Virus record (IMG/VR): IMGVR_UViG_3300020164_000232
Location: 1 to 31,443 of that record
DNA length: 31,443 bases
Strand: one strand, 5' to 3'
Source: a virus
Part shown: positions 1 to 5,841 of the stretch, one piece after another
Position numbering within the stretch: the stretch's first letter is position 1
Layout of the letters: every line of letters begins with the position of its first letter
The notes under the pieces: model-generated
Database searches by the model: none
The model's input: the letters and a program-made list of their open reading frames with translations, nothing else
What the model was told of the DNA's origin: nothing
Translations under genes and position numbers: made by a program

Positions 1-234
1 CTATTGCTGAGACGCTTTCTCTGATTCTTTCAGAATTGCAAAGGCTTCGAGCCGAACGTAACCAAGCAGATCGACTGCGTGACGAATATGCTCTTGGGTC
101 AAAGGAATAGCATTTGCTTCGTCTTCGGGAATCCCGTTTTTCTCCATTTCCCGTGACTGGCTTCTTCTGCGCCGTTGGGCAATGTCATTAACCATACTTG
201 CAAAAATGTACTCGTTTAATTCTTCTGTCTTCAT
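1..234 (-). CDS. Small hypothetical phage protein, leftward
   Basis: A 77-residue protein on the minus strand with a good ribosome binding site (CAGGAG, then 7 nt, then ATG at 234). It is charged and probably mostly helical, with an RRRR stretch near residues 22-25 and no cysteines, membrane segment or motif I recognise. The stop codon is at positions 1-3, so the gene is complete but its downstream neighbours lie outside the window. It diverges from the gene starting at 306 across about 70 bp of AT-rich DNA that probably holds the control region for both. The call as a real gene rests on the start context and its place at a divergent junction; the function is unknown. Confidence 0.6.
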   Translation of the reverse strand: MKTEELNEYIFASMVNDIAQRRRRSQSREMEKNGIPEDEANAIPLTQEHIRHAVDLLGYVRLEAFAILKESEKASQQ

Positions 235-305
235 GGTTGGTTCTCCTGTTTTTTCAAGAATTTAAAAAAACTTAAACTAACTACGTTGCAAGGAGCCATC
301 AACAC

Positions 306-533
306 ATGACCATTCAATCTGAACGTTTTTCATATTTTCCTCTTTCGGAAAGCGAGCTCGAAGGCAAGACACGCGGCGAAATATTTGAAATGGCCTTTAT
401 GAAAATCATCAACTACGAGCACAACATCAAGCCAGATATCACGTCAGGAATGGTCAAAAAATATATCAATCATATCGGTGAGCAAGCTCTGGAAGCCGCA
501 ATCAAAACCAGTGACACAGATAAAAACGAGTAA
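306..533 (+). CDS. Small hypothetical phage protein
   Basis: A 75-residue protein with AAGGAG placed 9 nt before the ATG. The middle part (MAFMKIINYEHNIKPDITS, about residues 29-47) reads as an amphipathic helix followed by a second helix, and the C-terminus is charged. I recognise no domain. It is the first rightward gene of the small-gene block and diverges from the gene at 1-234. A role as a small early regulator would fit the location but nothing in the sequence shows it. Confidence 0.6.
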   Translation: MTIQSERFSYFPLSESELEGKTRGEIFEMAFMKIINYEHNIKPDITSGMVKKYINHIGEQALEAAIKTSDTDKNE

Positions 534-584
534 GCCAATTTTACATAGTCTCACTGTATCAAACTATATCATCAAGGAGCCAAA

Positions 585-779
585 ATGCAAGGAACAGAAC
601 AAAAAACACCTTTAACGTTGTTGGAATTCAGCAGGGTTCTTGGCGTATGCAAAGGTACGGTCAAGCGGTGGGTAATGACAGGCAAAATCGAAGGGTTCAA
701 AGTCGGTGATCGTGGTGACTGGCGGGTAATGGCAAGCGAGGCTTCCAAGGTTCGGAAGTGGATGAGGATGGCGGCATGA
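585..779 (+). CDS. Helix-turn-helix DNA-binding protein (MerR/excisionase type)
   Basis: A 64-residue protein after a strong AAGGAG site. Residues about 10-60 read as a winged HTH of the HTH_17/AlpA/excisionase class: LLEFSRVLGVCKGTVKRW is the HTH and MTGKIEGFKVGDRGDWRV is the wing. Single-domain proteins like this serve as excisionases or small transcription regulators in prophages. The stop overlaps the ATG of the KilA-N gene (ATGA at 776-779), so the two are translationally coupled. With no integrase in the window, excisionase and regulator cannot be told apart. The fold assignment is fairly safe; the role is inferred. Confidence 0.75.
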   Translation: MQGTEQKTPLTLLEFSRVLGVCKGTVKRWVMTGKIEGFKVGDRGDWRVMASEASKVRKWMRMAA

Positions 780-1462
780 GTGCACTACAAATTGTTAAAT
801 CCGATTTTCAGGGTAACGAAATTACTTTCAACAACGATGGATGGTTTGACGCGACCAGCGCGGCAGCAAAGTTTGGCAAGCGTCCGGTTGACTGGCTGAA
901 CCTTTCAAGCACCAAAGAATATATAGACGCCTTGTTGGAATTGGATAGAAGTGAGGAAATCTCACTTCTAAATAGAAACCAGAAAAATCGGTTTCTAAAA
1001 GTTCAACGTGGCGGCAAAGGGAAAACAGACTCTACTTGGTTACACCCAAAACTGGCAGTAGCATTTGCGCGTTGGCTTGATATTAAATTTGCTGTTTGGT
1101 GCGACAAACAGATCGACAGCATTATCCGCGGCACACTGAATCAAAAACGAGCCCGCCACGAAGCATCATCCTCTTTCAAAGTCATGACATCAATCCTCCA
1201 ATTCGTCCGTGAAGAGCAAGGCAAAGTCACAGCCTGTCACCACTACAGCAACGAAGCACTCCTGATAAATTGGGCGTTATCCGGCAAGCGGCAAAGCATA
1301 GACCGAGACGCTCTTACATTCGGTGAACTCAACCTGTTGGCAAAATTGGAAGAAAAGAACTCCGTGCTCATTGGGCGGGGAGTTGAATACAAAACTCGCA
1401 AGGGAATTATTGAACAGTATGCGATTGATCTTAGAAGCGACCGGATGCTGATGGCGGCATAA
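776..1462 (+). CDS. KilA-N domain protein
   Basis: A 228-residue protein. The N-terminal half (about residues 1-110) matches the KilA-N DNA-binding domain: GWFDATSAAAKFGKRPVDWL, then a TWLHPKLAVAFARWLD block, then F-A-V-W-C. The C-terminal half contains HHYSNEALLINWALSGKR and looks like a second domain seen behind KilA-N in phage proteins. KilA-N proteins are phage and large-virus DNA-binding proteins, some toxic on overexpression, of mostly unclear role. I chose the ATG at 776 over the upstream in-frame ATG at 758 because it overlaps the previous stop and has GAGG 8 nt ahead. The gene ends 12 bp before an unusual GGC pentamer array. Confidence 0.85.
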   Translation: MSALQIVKSDFQGNEITFNNDGWFDATSAAAKFGKRPVDWLNLSSTKEYIDALLELDRSEEISLLNRNQKNRFLKVQRGGKGKTDSTWLHPKLAVAFARWLDIKFAVWCDKQIDSIIRGTLNQKRARHEASSSFKVMTSILQFVREEQGKVTACHHYSNEALLINWALSGKRQSIDRDALTFGELNLLAKLEEKNSVLIGRGVEYKTRKGIIEQYAIDLRSDRMLMAA

Positions 1463-1473
1463 AGTGAATAGCG

Positions 1474-1553
1474 GGGCATGGCGAGGCCTGGCTCGGCAGG
1501 GCTAGGCACGGCGGGGCATGGCTGGGCTCGGCAGGGCAAGGCGAGGCAAGGGA
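1474..1553 (+). repeat. NGGCN pentamer tandem array (16 units)
   Basis: Sixteen consecutive 5-bp units with the fixed core GGC and variable outer bases (gggca, tggcg, aggcc, tggct, cggca and so on). Only the last unit (aggga) breaks the pattern. The second half partly repeats the first half (gggca-tggc...cggca-ggg), a larger duplication of about 35-40 bp. It lies wholly between the KilA-N stop and the next ribosome binding site. As RNA it is very G-rich. Confidence 0.9.
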
Positions 1554-1578
1554 CAGACTAAAATAAGGGGGCGAACAG

Positions 1579-1776
1579 ATGGAACCAACTCTCATCAGCA
1601 TCAAACAGGTAGGGCAAATATTCCAGCGGCCAAACGGGAAAGGGATCACCCCGCCGACAGTCAGAGAGTGGGAAGCGCAAGGGATCATCCCCCCGCATAT
1701 CAAGATCGGGAAGAACACGTTTTGGTACAGGCAGGAATGTTTTGATTACATCGAAAGGTTAAAGGAGGGGCGATGA
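1579..1776 (+). CDS. Helix-turn-helix protein (MerR/AlpA-like)
   Basis: A 65-residue protein whose ATG follows a GGGGG stretch by 8-9 nt, just after the pentamer array. It reads as a small winged HTH: LISIKQVGQIFQ is the first helix region, TPPTVREWEAQGIIPPHIKI the recognition helix and turn, and GKNTFWYRQECFDYIERL the wing and last helix. This is the MerR-superfamily/excisionase class. It resembles the HTH protein at 585-779 in class but not closely in sequence. The last codons overlap the start of the lytic transglycosylase gene (ATGA), which implies co-transcription. The target is unknown. Confidence 0.75.
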   Translation: MEPTLISIKQVGQIFQRPNGKGITPPTVREWEAQGIIPPHIKIGKNTFWYRQECFDYIERLKEGR

Positions 1777-2363
1777 ACGACTTTAACGACCTTGGCCGTT
1801 ACGACATGATACAGCGGCTGTCCAAAGCCAACGCAGAAGCAGATAGGGAAGCACGCGGCGGCATGGGCGCTATAGCTGTTGTAGCATTGGTTGCAACAGG
1901 CGCCATACTCGGGGCGGGAATACTCACGCTGTCAAAAGGCTGCGTCAGGGAGCCGATGCCAGCAATCAAAGCAGGAATAGAGTGCGGAGGATGCCATGAA
2001 AAAGCAATGTTCACTGCGTATTTCAAGAGAAACGGAAGCAGAAGTCCTCAAGAGATGGCTGAAGCGGTACTCAGAACGAAGAATCCCCGATTGCTGGCGG
2101 CTGTCGCGGTTACAGAATCTAATGGCAATCATAGAGTGCGAAACAGCGGATTTCGCAAGCGCCATTCTGGAGCGTATCAGGTCAACCCCCGGTATCACGG
2201 CAAAGTACCTCACGACGCACTCAACCAGACACTTCAGGCAGAGAGAATACTTACTGAGTTAACACAGAACCTCCCGATTGAAAAAGCCCTTGCAGTATAT
2301 GGTGGAGACAGCACCGATCGGTATAGCAAGAAAATATTAGCTGAATTGATGAGGGCTCCGTGA
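1773..2363 (+). CDS. Membrane-anchored lytic transglycosylase-like protein
   Basis: A 196-residue protein. Residues about 32-54 form one hydrophobic membrane segment after a charged N-terminus, and a CxxC pair (71 and 74) follows. From about residue 100 it resembles the SLT lysozyme-like domain: AVTESNGN with the likely catalytic Glu115, GAYQVNP (133-139) in the place of the usual G-L-M-Q-I-N-P block, and YGG near 176 in the place of the Y-N-G block. Such enzymes cleave the MurNAc-GlcNAc bond of peptidoglycan. The N-terminal anchor should place the domain in the periplasm, as in a signal-anchor endolysin. It sits among small regulatory genes, not in a lysis cassette, and no holin is evident. 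It could alternatively be an entry or exclusion protein. The start overlaps the upstream stop. Confidence 0.75.
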   Translation: MNDFNDLGRYDMIQRLSKANAEADREARGGMGAIAVVALVATGAILGAGILTLSKGCVREPMPAIKAGIECGGCHEKAMFTAYFKRNGSRSPQEMAEAVLRTKNPRLLAAVAVTESNGNHRVRNSGFRKRHSGAYQVNPRYHGKVPHDALNQTLQAERILTELTQNLPIEKALAVYGGDSTDRYSKKILAELMRAP

Positions 2364-2452
2364 TGAGAAGTGATAGTAGACGGGGATTGAAACGGCTGGC
2401 AGATGAGGTCTGTAAACTGGCTGCCGATAAAAGGCGGCTGGATTGGCTCTAG
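2363..2452 (+). CDS. Possible 29-residue ORF
   Basis: A short reading frame whose ATG overlaps the transglycosylase stop (TGATG), encoding a basic, leucine-containing peptide (RRGLKRLADEVCKLAADKRR) that would form an amphipathic helix. The start/stop overlap matches the coupling seen throughout this operon, which is the only support. No homology is claimed. Confidence 0.35.
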   Translation: MRSDSRRGLKRLADEVCKLAADKRRLDWL

Positions 2453-2454
2453 CT

Positions 2455-2589
2455 ATGTACGGGACATTTGGAGTTGACAGCGTAACAGGGGAACCCGGTA
2501 GCAATGGTCAGCGTAGAGTGGCTGCTGTCAGATCGGAAATTGATAAGGCTATGGGGTGCCGTGATGAAAGAGATACGAGAAGCGTTTGA
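2455..2589 (+). CDS. Possible 44-residue ORF
   Basis: A reading frame starting 2 bp after the preceding small ORF and overlapping the next gene by 26 bp. The N-terminus (MYGTFGVDSVTGEPG) looks protein-like, but there is no convincing ribosome binding site. The overlapping frame from 2504 is an alternative, although its ribosome binding site is also poor. Without this ORF the stretch 2453-2563 would be a 110-bp gap in an otherwise gapless operon. Confidence 0.3.
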   Translation: MYGTFGVDSVTGEPGSNGQRRVAAVRSEIDKAMGCRDERDTRSV

Positions 2590-2713
2590 GGAGTGGCTGC
2601 ACTATCAGCTGCCGAATATCCCGACCATACAAGAGGCGTTTTACGCAGGGTACCGAGCACGCGCAGTGGAGGAAGAGGAGGGGAAGGATGATCTGCCCAA
2701 AGTGCGGGAATAG
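2564..2713 (+). CDS. Small phage protein of the EAFxAGYRA type
   Basis: A 49-residue acidic protein. Its core reads EAFEEWLHYQ...TIQEAFYAGYRARA, a pattern common in small phage early proteins with a helical E-A-F-x-A-G-W/Y-x-A motif. I placed the start at ATG 2564, after GGGGTG, where the family pattern begins. An in-frame ATG at 2504 would add 20 residues that do not fit the pattern. The function is not known. The end overlaps the zinc-ribbon gene at 2688. Confidence 0.55.
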   Translation: MKEIREAFEEWLHYQLPNIPTIQEAFYAGYRARAVEEEEGKDDLPKVRE

Positions 2714-3320
2714 AATGTTTCGGGTAACTGGGGTCGGTATCGGCAGCGGTCTATGCGACAGGTACCAAGGGAGTCTGGTTGATGGCTGGCAGTGCAAGCC
2801 TCAGAACTGCGGGAAGTGGGTCGAGGCTGAAGTCGTGCCGGTGCCGATGAGGGAAGATGACGAGTGGAACCTTACCCAGACATCCCAGAAACGCCGGATG
2901 ATCGAGACGCTGCTGAACGCAGAGGATAGAGCAGTCAAGAAGATGCGCCAGGACTGCAAGTCATGGGTGGAGATTGCCGCTAACCTGAACCGGAAATATT
3001 CCACGACGTTCAAGCCGGAATCCATCAGGACGAATTACAACAGGCTCAACGGAGGGCCGGACGGCATCATAGCCGATCAGCGGGCCACGGTGGTAGTAAA
3101 GAAAAAGCAGGTGTCACAAGCTCAGGCGCTGATTCGGCAGAACATGCGGAAGATCAAAGGTATGTTACGAGAGAACAGGAATTGGGGCCAGATAGCAGCA
3201 GAACTGCATGTGTTGTCAAAGGGGATGCATATCACGGCAACTACGGCGCAACGGCTGATTACCAACATGATTGGGGATTATCAAGTCAAATGGACTTCAA
3301 ATACTACTGCGACAGGTTAA
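2688..3320 (+). CDS. Zinc-ribbon protein with two HTH-like repeats
   Basis: A 210-residue protein. The ATG follows GGAGGGGAAGG. The N-terminus has a Cys4 zinc-ribbon pattern: CPKCGNRM at residues 3-10, then two more cysteines around residues 34-40 in the W-Q-C-K-P-Q-N-C-G-K-W segment. This is followed by a highly basic helical region with two similar units, WVEIAANLNRKYST and WGQIAAELHVLSKG, each followed by a probable recognition helix. The two units may be an internal duplication of a DNA-binding HTH. A DNA-binding function is inferred from this layout. The last 31 bp overlap the next reading frame. I know of no named family. Confidence 0.65.
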   Translation: MICPKCGNRMFRVTGVGIGSGLCDRYQGSLVDGWQCKPQNCGKWVEAEVVPVPMREDDEWNLTQTSQKRRMIETLLNAEDRAVKKMRQDCKSWVEIAANLNRKYSTTFKPESIRTNYNRLNGGPDGIIADQRATVVVKKKQVSQAQALIRQNMRKIKGMLRENRNWGQIAAELHVLSKGMHITATTAQRLITNMIGDYQVKWTSNTTATG

Positions 3321-3778
3321 GATTGAAGACTATCAAGCACCCATGCGCGGCCAACAAGGCGACGTTTGACGCACGATGTGTCGGATGCAACGGGCCACAA
3401 GAATTGAAAGGAGAGGAAATGAGCAAAGCGGCAACATGCAAAGCACCTGACTGTAAAAAAGTATATGTCGTGGGCGGGTACTGTTCCGCTCATGCCCGGC
3501 AGTATGTGCCGACACTGCTTGAGGCGAAGAACGCGAAGCTGAGGAAGAACCCGTCAGTACCGAAGCCGGAACCGGTCGGCATGCCGGTAATAGAAGTGAT
3601 CGATGAATCAGGATGGAAACAGCAGGCGCTTCCGGTCGGCACGATTGATTTGCTGGCTATGGTCAAGGGCAAGCTCCAGCGGGATATGGACGCGGAGCTG
3701 GTTGATATCATGGCAGGGCTCGGCAAGCTGCACAGTGACTACGACAAATTCATGTATGTGCAGAAGTATTGTTTCTGA
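3290..3778 (+). CDS. Cysteine-rich phage protein with a possible second start
   Basis: A 162-residue reading frame from ATG 3290, with GGGGAT upstream. The first 43 residues contain a Cys cluster (YCDRLRLKTIKHPC...ARCVGCNG). A second cluster (CKAPDCKKVYVVGGYCSAH) follows the in-frame Met at 3419, which has a far stronger ribosome binding site (AAAGGAGAGGAAATG). Either the gene starts at 3419 (119 residues) or two nested products are made. The upstream Cys cluster looks like genuine coding sequence, which is why the longer form is given. The C-terminal half is helical and acidic. The second Cys cluster resembles a small zinc-binding knuckle (C-x5-C-x8-C-x2-H). The function is unknown. Confidence 0.55.
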   Translation: MDFKYYCDRLRLKTIKHPCAANKATFDARCVGCNGPQELKGEEMSKAATCKAPDCKKVYVVGGYCSAHARQYVPTLLEAKNAKLRKNPSVPKPEPVGMPVIEVIDESGWKQQALPVGTIDLLAMVKGKLQRDMDAELVDIMAGLGKLHSDYDKFMYVQKYCF

Positions 3779-3788
3779 GGGAGATCAA

Positions 3789-4136
3789 ATGACGCCAGAA
3801 CAGTTTGAAAAAATTTGGATAGATCAGGTTGGCATCGAAAAGTCAATGTTACTGGAACGTGCGGCGGCATACGCCACGAATGGCGACCGCTTGGGCAACT
3901 TCTACGAGGGGGCGAAACTCAACGCATGTCACCCGTTGCAGTACGGCTTCAGCCTGGTCAGCAAGCACATCATCGCTTTGCGTGATTTGATCGAAAAGAT
4001 TGGTGCCGGGCAGGGATCGTTCAGCAGCTACGAAGCCGGGAAATTTAACGAATACGTGACTGACATCCGCAATTATGCCGTGCTTATACAGGCCATTTAC
4101 AGCGAGGCGTCAAATGCCAAGACCACCGATCGATAA
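3789..4136 (+). CDS. Phage protein, possibly DUF1599/MazG-like
   Basis: A 115-residue protein starting at ATG 3789 with GAGGGAG at good spacing. The pattern ERAAAYATNGDRLGNF...ACHPLQYGF...KHIIALRDLIEK, about residues 23-68, recalls the small all-helical phage proteins of the DUF1599 (nucleotide modification associated) group: tyrosine-alanine-x-x-x-D-R-L-x-N-F, then K-H-x-x-x-x-x-D. Members are thought to act on nucleotides or to accompany base modification, but are poorly characterised. This assignment is tentative. The C-terminus overlaps the RHH gene at 4114. Confidence 0.6.
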   Translation: MTPEQFEKIWIDQVGIEKSMLLERAAAYATNGDRLGNFYEGAKLNACHPLQYGFSLVSKHIIALRDLIEKIGAGQGSFSSYEAGKFNEYVTDIRNYAVLIQAIYSEASNAKTTDR

Positions 4137-4278
4137 TAAGCCACGCTATCAGATGCTATCTGTTCGGGTAACACGAGAAGAACAGGCTGAAATATGGTGG
4201 GTGTCGCAGCAGGAAAAACGAAGCATCAGCGAGATTTGCAGGGAGAGGATCTTCCGGGATGACCAAGCGAGAACGTGA
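4114..4278 (+). CDS. Ribbon-helix-helix (RHH) type DNA-binding protein
   Basis: A 54-residue protein with GAGG 7 nt before the ATG. YQMLSVRVTREEQAEIWWVS forms the expected beta strand plus first helix, and RSISEICRERIF the second helix, as in small RHH repressors and MobC-like proteins. RHH proteins bind operator DNA as dimers through the N-terminal strand. This is the first of three RHH proteins within about 1.1 kb. The target is unknown. Confidence 0.6.
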   Translation: MPRPPIDNKPRYQMLSVRVTREEQAEIWWVSQQEKRSISEICRERIFRDDQART

Positions 4279-4444
4279 GAGCCAGGGCCGCAGCTGCCCC
4301 GAGAAGGGGAAGAGCCGATACGGCAACAGGAAGCTGGCACTATCGGCAGCAGCGCATCAATCGAAGTATTCGGGGATCGAGCTGCGGGTTTACAAGTGCG
4401 GCTATTGCAAGGACTGGCATCTGACCAAGAGTGAGCAGTTTTAA
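4259..4444 (+). CDS. Small basic phage protein with a CxxC ending
   Basis: A 61-residue, strongly basic protein. The end carries YKCGYCKDWHLTKSE, a pattern seen in many tiny phage proteins (Y-x-C-x-x-C-x-x-W-H-L-T) that may bind zinc. The start overlaps the RHH gene by 20 bp, with GGAGAGG somewhat upstream. Its stop codon overlaps the stop of the leftward gene at 4441-4923, so this is a convergent gene pair. Confidence 0.6.
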   Translation: MTKRERESQGRSCPEKGKSRYGNRKLALSAAAHQSKYSGIELRVYKCGYCKDWHLTKSEQF

Positions 4445-4923
4445 CCTCTTATTATATCATTATTCCTCTGTTTTTTTTGCATGTAGTCAATGAAATCATT
4501 TCCGCATGAAGGGCAAACCCAATGAACACCACGATAGTCATGATCCGCTCGCTTCAGTATAGATTTTTTCTCGGATTGGAAGCAATTGCTGCACAGATAT
4601 TGTCTTGTTATGGCCCCGGCAGATGTGCTGACCGTTTCTGTCGTTATCTTATCTCTATACGCCCAAACGCCGGGGGCAAGTTCGCACGGTTCGCAATCTT
4701 CAAGATGTTCTTTCTTACGCTGAGTCTCTTCAATCTTTCTTTTCAGCTTGGCATTTTCTTCCATAAGCTCAAATGCAAATCCTTGCAGTTTCAGGAGCTG
4801 TCCCATGATTTCAAGTAACTGCTGTTTTTGATCGGCTTCAGTGACCGTTTCGCTGAATTTGGTGATGAGTTCCATAACATTTCTGGCAATCACCGTGGCA
4901 GCGGATATCTCGATAATAGACAT
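4441..4923 (-). CDS. Coiled-coil zinc-ribbon protein, leftward
   Basis: A 160-residue protein. Residues about 20-75 form a long helical, probably coiled-coil region (QQLLEIMGQLLKLQGFAFEL, then ENAKLKRKIEETQRKKEHL). The C-terminal part holds CEPCELAPG, CSNCF and CPSCG, enough cysteines for one or two zinc ribbons. The start has GAAAGG 8 nt upstream. It lies downstream of and on the same strand as the RHH gene at 5055-5222, so the leftward switch promoter may also express it. Phage proteins of this layout are common near immunity regions but have no agreed function. Tying it to lysogeny control is inference. Confidence 0.65.
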   Translation of the reverse strand: MSIIEISAATVIARNVMELITKFSETVTEADQKQQLLEIMGQLLKLQGFAFELMEENAKLKRKIEETQRKKEHLEDCEPCELAPGVWAYRDKITTETVSTSAGAITRQYLCSNCFQSEKKSILKRADHDYRGVHWVCPSCGNDFIDYMQKKQRNNDIIRG

Positions 4924-4951
4924 AAATTTAACCTTTCAGAAGGGGGACAGC

Positions 4952-5110
4952 ATGGGGAAAAACGAAAAGCAGATAAGCGTCAAGTTACCTGGATGGCTTT
5001 ATGACGTAATTAGTTTGGAGGCACAAAATGGAGACAGATCAATAGCGTGGATTGTCAGGAACCAGCTTTCAAAGCTCTATTCGCAAGAGCCTCTTTCACC
5101 AACAACTTGA
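4952..5110 (+). CDS. RHH-type DNA-binding protein, rightward
   Basis: A 52-residue protein with GAAGGGGG 8 nt before ATG 4952. QISVKLPGWLYDVISLEAQ is the strand and first helix and RSIAWIVRNQLSKL the second helix, a typical Arc/CopG-like RHH. The 3' end (5055-5110) overlaps, on the opposite strand, the end of the leftward RHH gene, whose core QISVKFPDDQYKAIMEICE is clearly related. The two are therefore antisense, tail-to-tail RHH paralogs. The longer upstream frame (from 4841) is antisense to the zinc-ribbon gene and is not used. Confidence 0.65.
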   Translation: MGKNEKQISVKLPGWLYDVISLEAQNGDRSIAWIVRNQLSKLYSQEPLSPTT

Positions 5111-5222
5111 CCGCTGCAGCATGTGATCGGTCGTCATGTTCGCAGATTTCCATTATCGCCTTGTACTGATCGTCAGGGAATTTCACAGATATTTGATTGT
5201 CAGGGTTCACTTTCTTTTTCAT
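5055..5222 (-). CDS. RHH-type repressor candidate, probably from a leaderless mRNA
   Basis: A 55-residue protein. After a basic N-terminus (MKKKVNPDN), QISVKFPDDQYKAIMEICEH gives the RHH strand and first helix, and RSHAAAVKLLVKEAL the second helix. The start is ATG 5222, where the protein pattern begins. A -10 box (TATAAA on the minus strand) ends only 6 nt upstream, so transcription should begin at or next to the A of ATG, as for lambda cI from PRM. There is accordingly only a weak AGAAG upstream. Its promoter shares its -35 region with the rightward promoter, so binding there could control both. A repressor role is inferred from family and position. Confidence 0.7.
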   Translation of the reverse strand: MKKKVNPDNQISVKFPDDQYKAIMEICEHDDRSHAAAVKLLVKEALANRALKAGS

Positions 5223-5228
5223 GCTTCT

Positions 5229-5256
5229 TTTATACCACAAAAATATTGATTGACAA
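5229..5256 (-). promoter_or_regulatory. Leftward sigma70-like promoter for the RHH gene
   Basis: On the minus strand: -35 TTGTCA (5251-5256), 16-bp spacer, -10 TATAAA (5229-5234). The predicted start site falls on about 5222, the first base of the RHH start codon, so the mRNA would be leaderless. Confidence 0.65.
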
Positions 5257-5278
5257 TAAAGAATTCTTTTGGTAGAAA
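5250..5278 (+). promoter_or_regulatory. Rightward sigma70-like promoter for the early operon
   Basis: On the plus strand: perfect -35 TTGACA (5250-5255), 17-bp spacer, weaker -10 TAGAAA (5273-5278). It would drive the genes from 5322 onward. Its -35 overlaps the -35 of the leftward promoter by 5 bp, so one protein or polymerase cannot occupy both. Confidence 0.6.
5258..5269. promoter_or_regulatory. Perfect 12-bp palindrome, candidate operator
   Basis: AAAGAATTCTTT is perfectly self-complementary and lies in the spacer between the -35 and -10 boxes of the rightward promoter. This is a classic operator position, and the neighbouring RHH proteins are candidate ligands. Confidence 0.5.
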
Positions 5279-5321
5279 AGAAACAGAAAAGCATAAAAAG
5301 GCACAGAAAGGAGTCTTGCCC

Positions 5322-5522
5322 ATGAAACAGAAACTGTCAATGACGGAACACGTCAGCGACGCCACGAACCGCAGGCTGGTTAATTCGGAGTACCAGCGCG
5401 GATTCATGGAAGGGGAGCACAAGGCAGCAGAGAAGCTGGCGCAGAAGTTGTCTGAAGCGTTGAACGAGATGCTGGCGAAGTACAACGGCGTGGCGACGAT
5501 GAAGAAGATCGGGAGGTACTGA
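5322..5522 (+). CDS. Small helical hypothetical protein
   Basis: A 66-residue protein starting at ATG 5322 with AAAGGAG 10 nt upstream. It is the first gene behind the rightward switch promoter. Residues about 23-60 (EYQRGFMEGEHKAAEKLAQK, then LSEALNEMLAKY) form one long, charged, amphipathic helix, and the end is basic. I recognise no family. In-frame codons upstream of 5322 are in the promoter region and are not expected to be translated. The position suggests an immediate-early gene. Confidence 0.65.
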   Translation: MKQKLSMTEHVSDATNRRLVNSEYQRGFMEGEHKAAEKLAQKLSEALNEMLAKYNGVATMKKIGRY

Positions 5523-5523
5523 C

Positions 5524-5601
5524 ATGCAACTCTTACACATCATAGGCATAGCGATAGTTATCTGGGGTGTTTACGAGGAGGTACGGACATGGGGTTTCTA
5601 A
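5524..5601 (+). CDS. Possible 25-residue membrane peptide
   Basis: An ORF starting 1 bp after the preceding stop. LLHIIGIAIVIWGVY is a hydrophobic stretch long enough to enter or span a membrane, followed by EEVRTW. There is GGGAGG about 10 nt upstream. It overlaps the next small gene by 13 bp. Its size and membrane nature resemble tiny phage membrane peptides, but it has no known relative to me. Confidence 0.45.
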   Translation: MQLLHIIGIAIVIWGVYEEVRTWGF

Positions 5602-5720
5602 GCAGGTACGCCCGGCAGATGTTGTCAGGCCAACAACAGTATGACAACCAGCACGATGCATTGCCTTGCGGATGCGCGCCAGGTTACTGCGAGTGCGGAG
5701 AGGAGGAAGATGATGAGTGA
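5589..5720 (+). CDS. 43-residue Cys-cluster protein
   Basis: The ATG follows an excellent GAGGAGG site. The C-terminal half holds CGCAPGYCECGEEEDDE, that is C-x-C-x5-C-x-C, four closely spaced cysteines followed by a run of acidic residues. This fits binding of a single metal ion. The stop overlaps the start of the next gene. I know of no named family. The strong ribosome binding site and the regular Cys pattern support it as a real gene. Confidence 0.6.
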   Translation: MGFLSRYARQMLSGQQQYDNQHDALPCGCAPGYCECGEEEDDE

Positions 5721-5838
5721 TCAGGAAATTGATGACGAGTTGGAAAGAATCGAGTTGGCAATTATCGAGAAGGAAACGGAGTTGTGGGAGCTGCAGCAGC
5801 AACACAAGAGATTGACCGGTAAAACGTACCACAAATAG
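5713..5838 (+). CDS. Small coiled-coil protein
   Basis: A 41-residue protein from ATG 5713 (ATG 5710 is also possible; GGAGG precedes both). Almost the whole chain (DQEIDDELERIELAIIEKE, then TELWELQQQHKRL) is one heptad-like helix, so it probably forms a dimeric coiled coil. A stem-loop follows 3 bp after the stop. Function unknown. Confidence 0.55.
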   Translation: MSDQEIDDELERIELAIIEKETELWELQQQHKRLTGKTYHK

Positions 5839-5841
5839 AAA

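Noticed and set aside
1474-1553. CRISPR-like array
   Set aside because: Five-bp units with no spacers; not a CRISPR structure, and no array occurs elsewhere in the window.
1431-1745. Several frames through the GGC pentamer array on both strands, giving Pro/Ala/Cys-rich products
   Set aside because: Their composition just reflects the repeat; none has a ribosome binding site, and the HTH gene at 1579 explains the following DNA.
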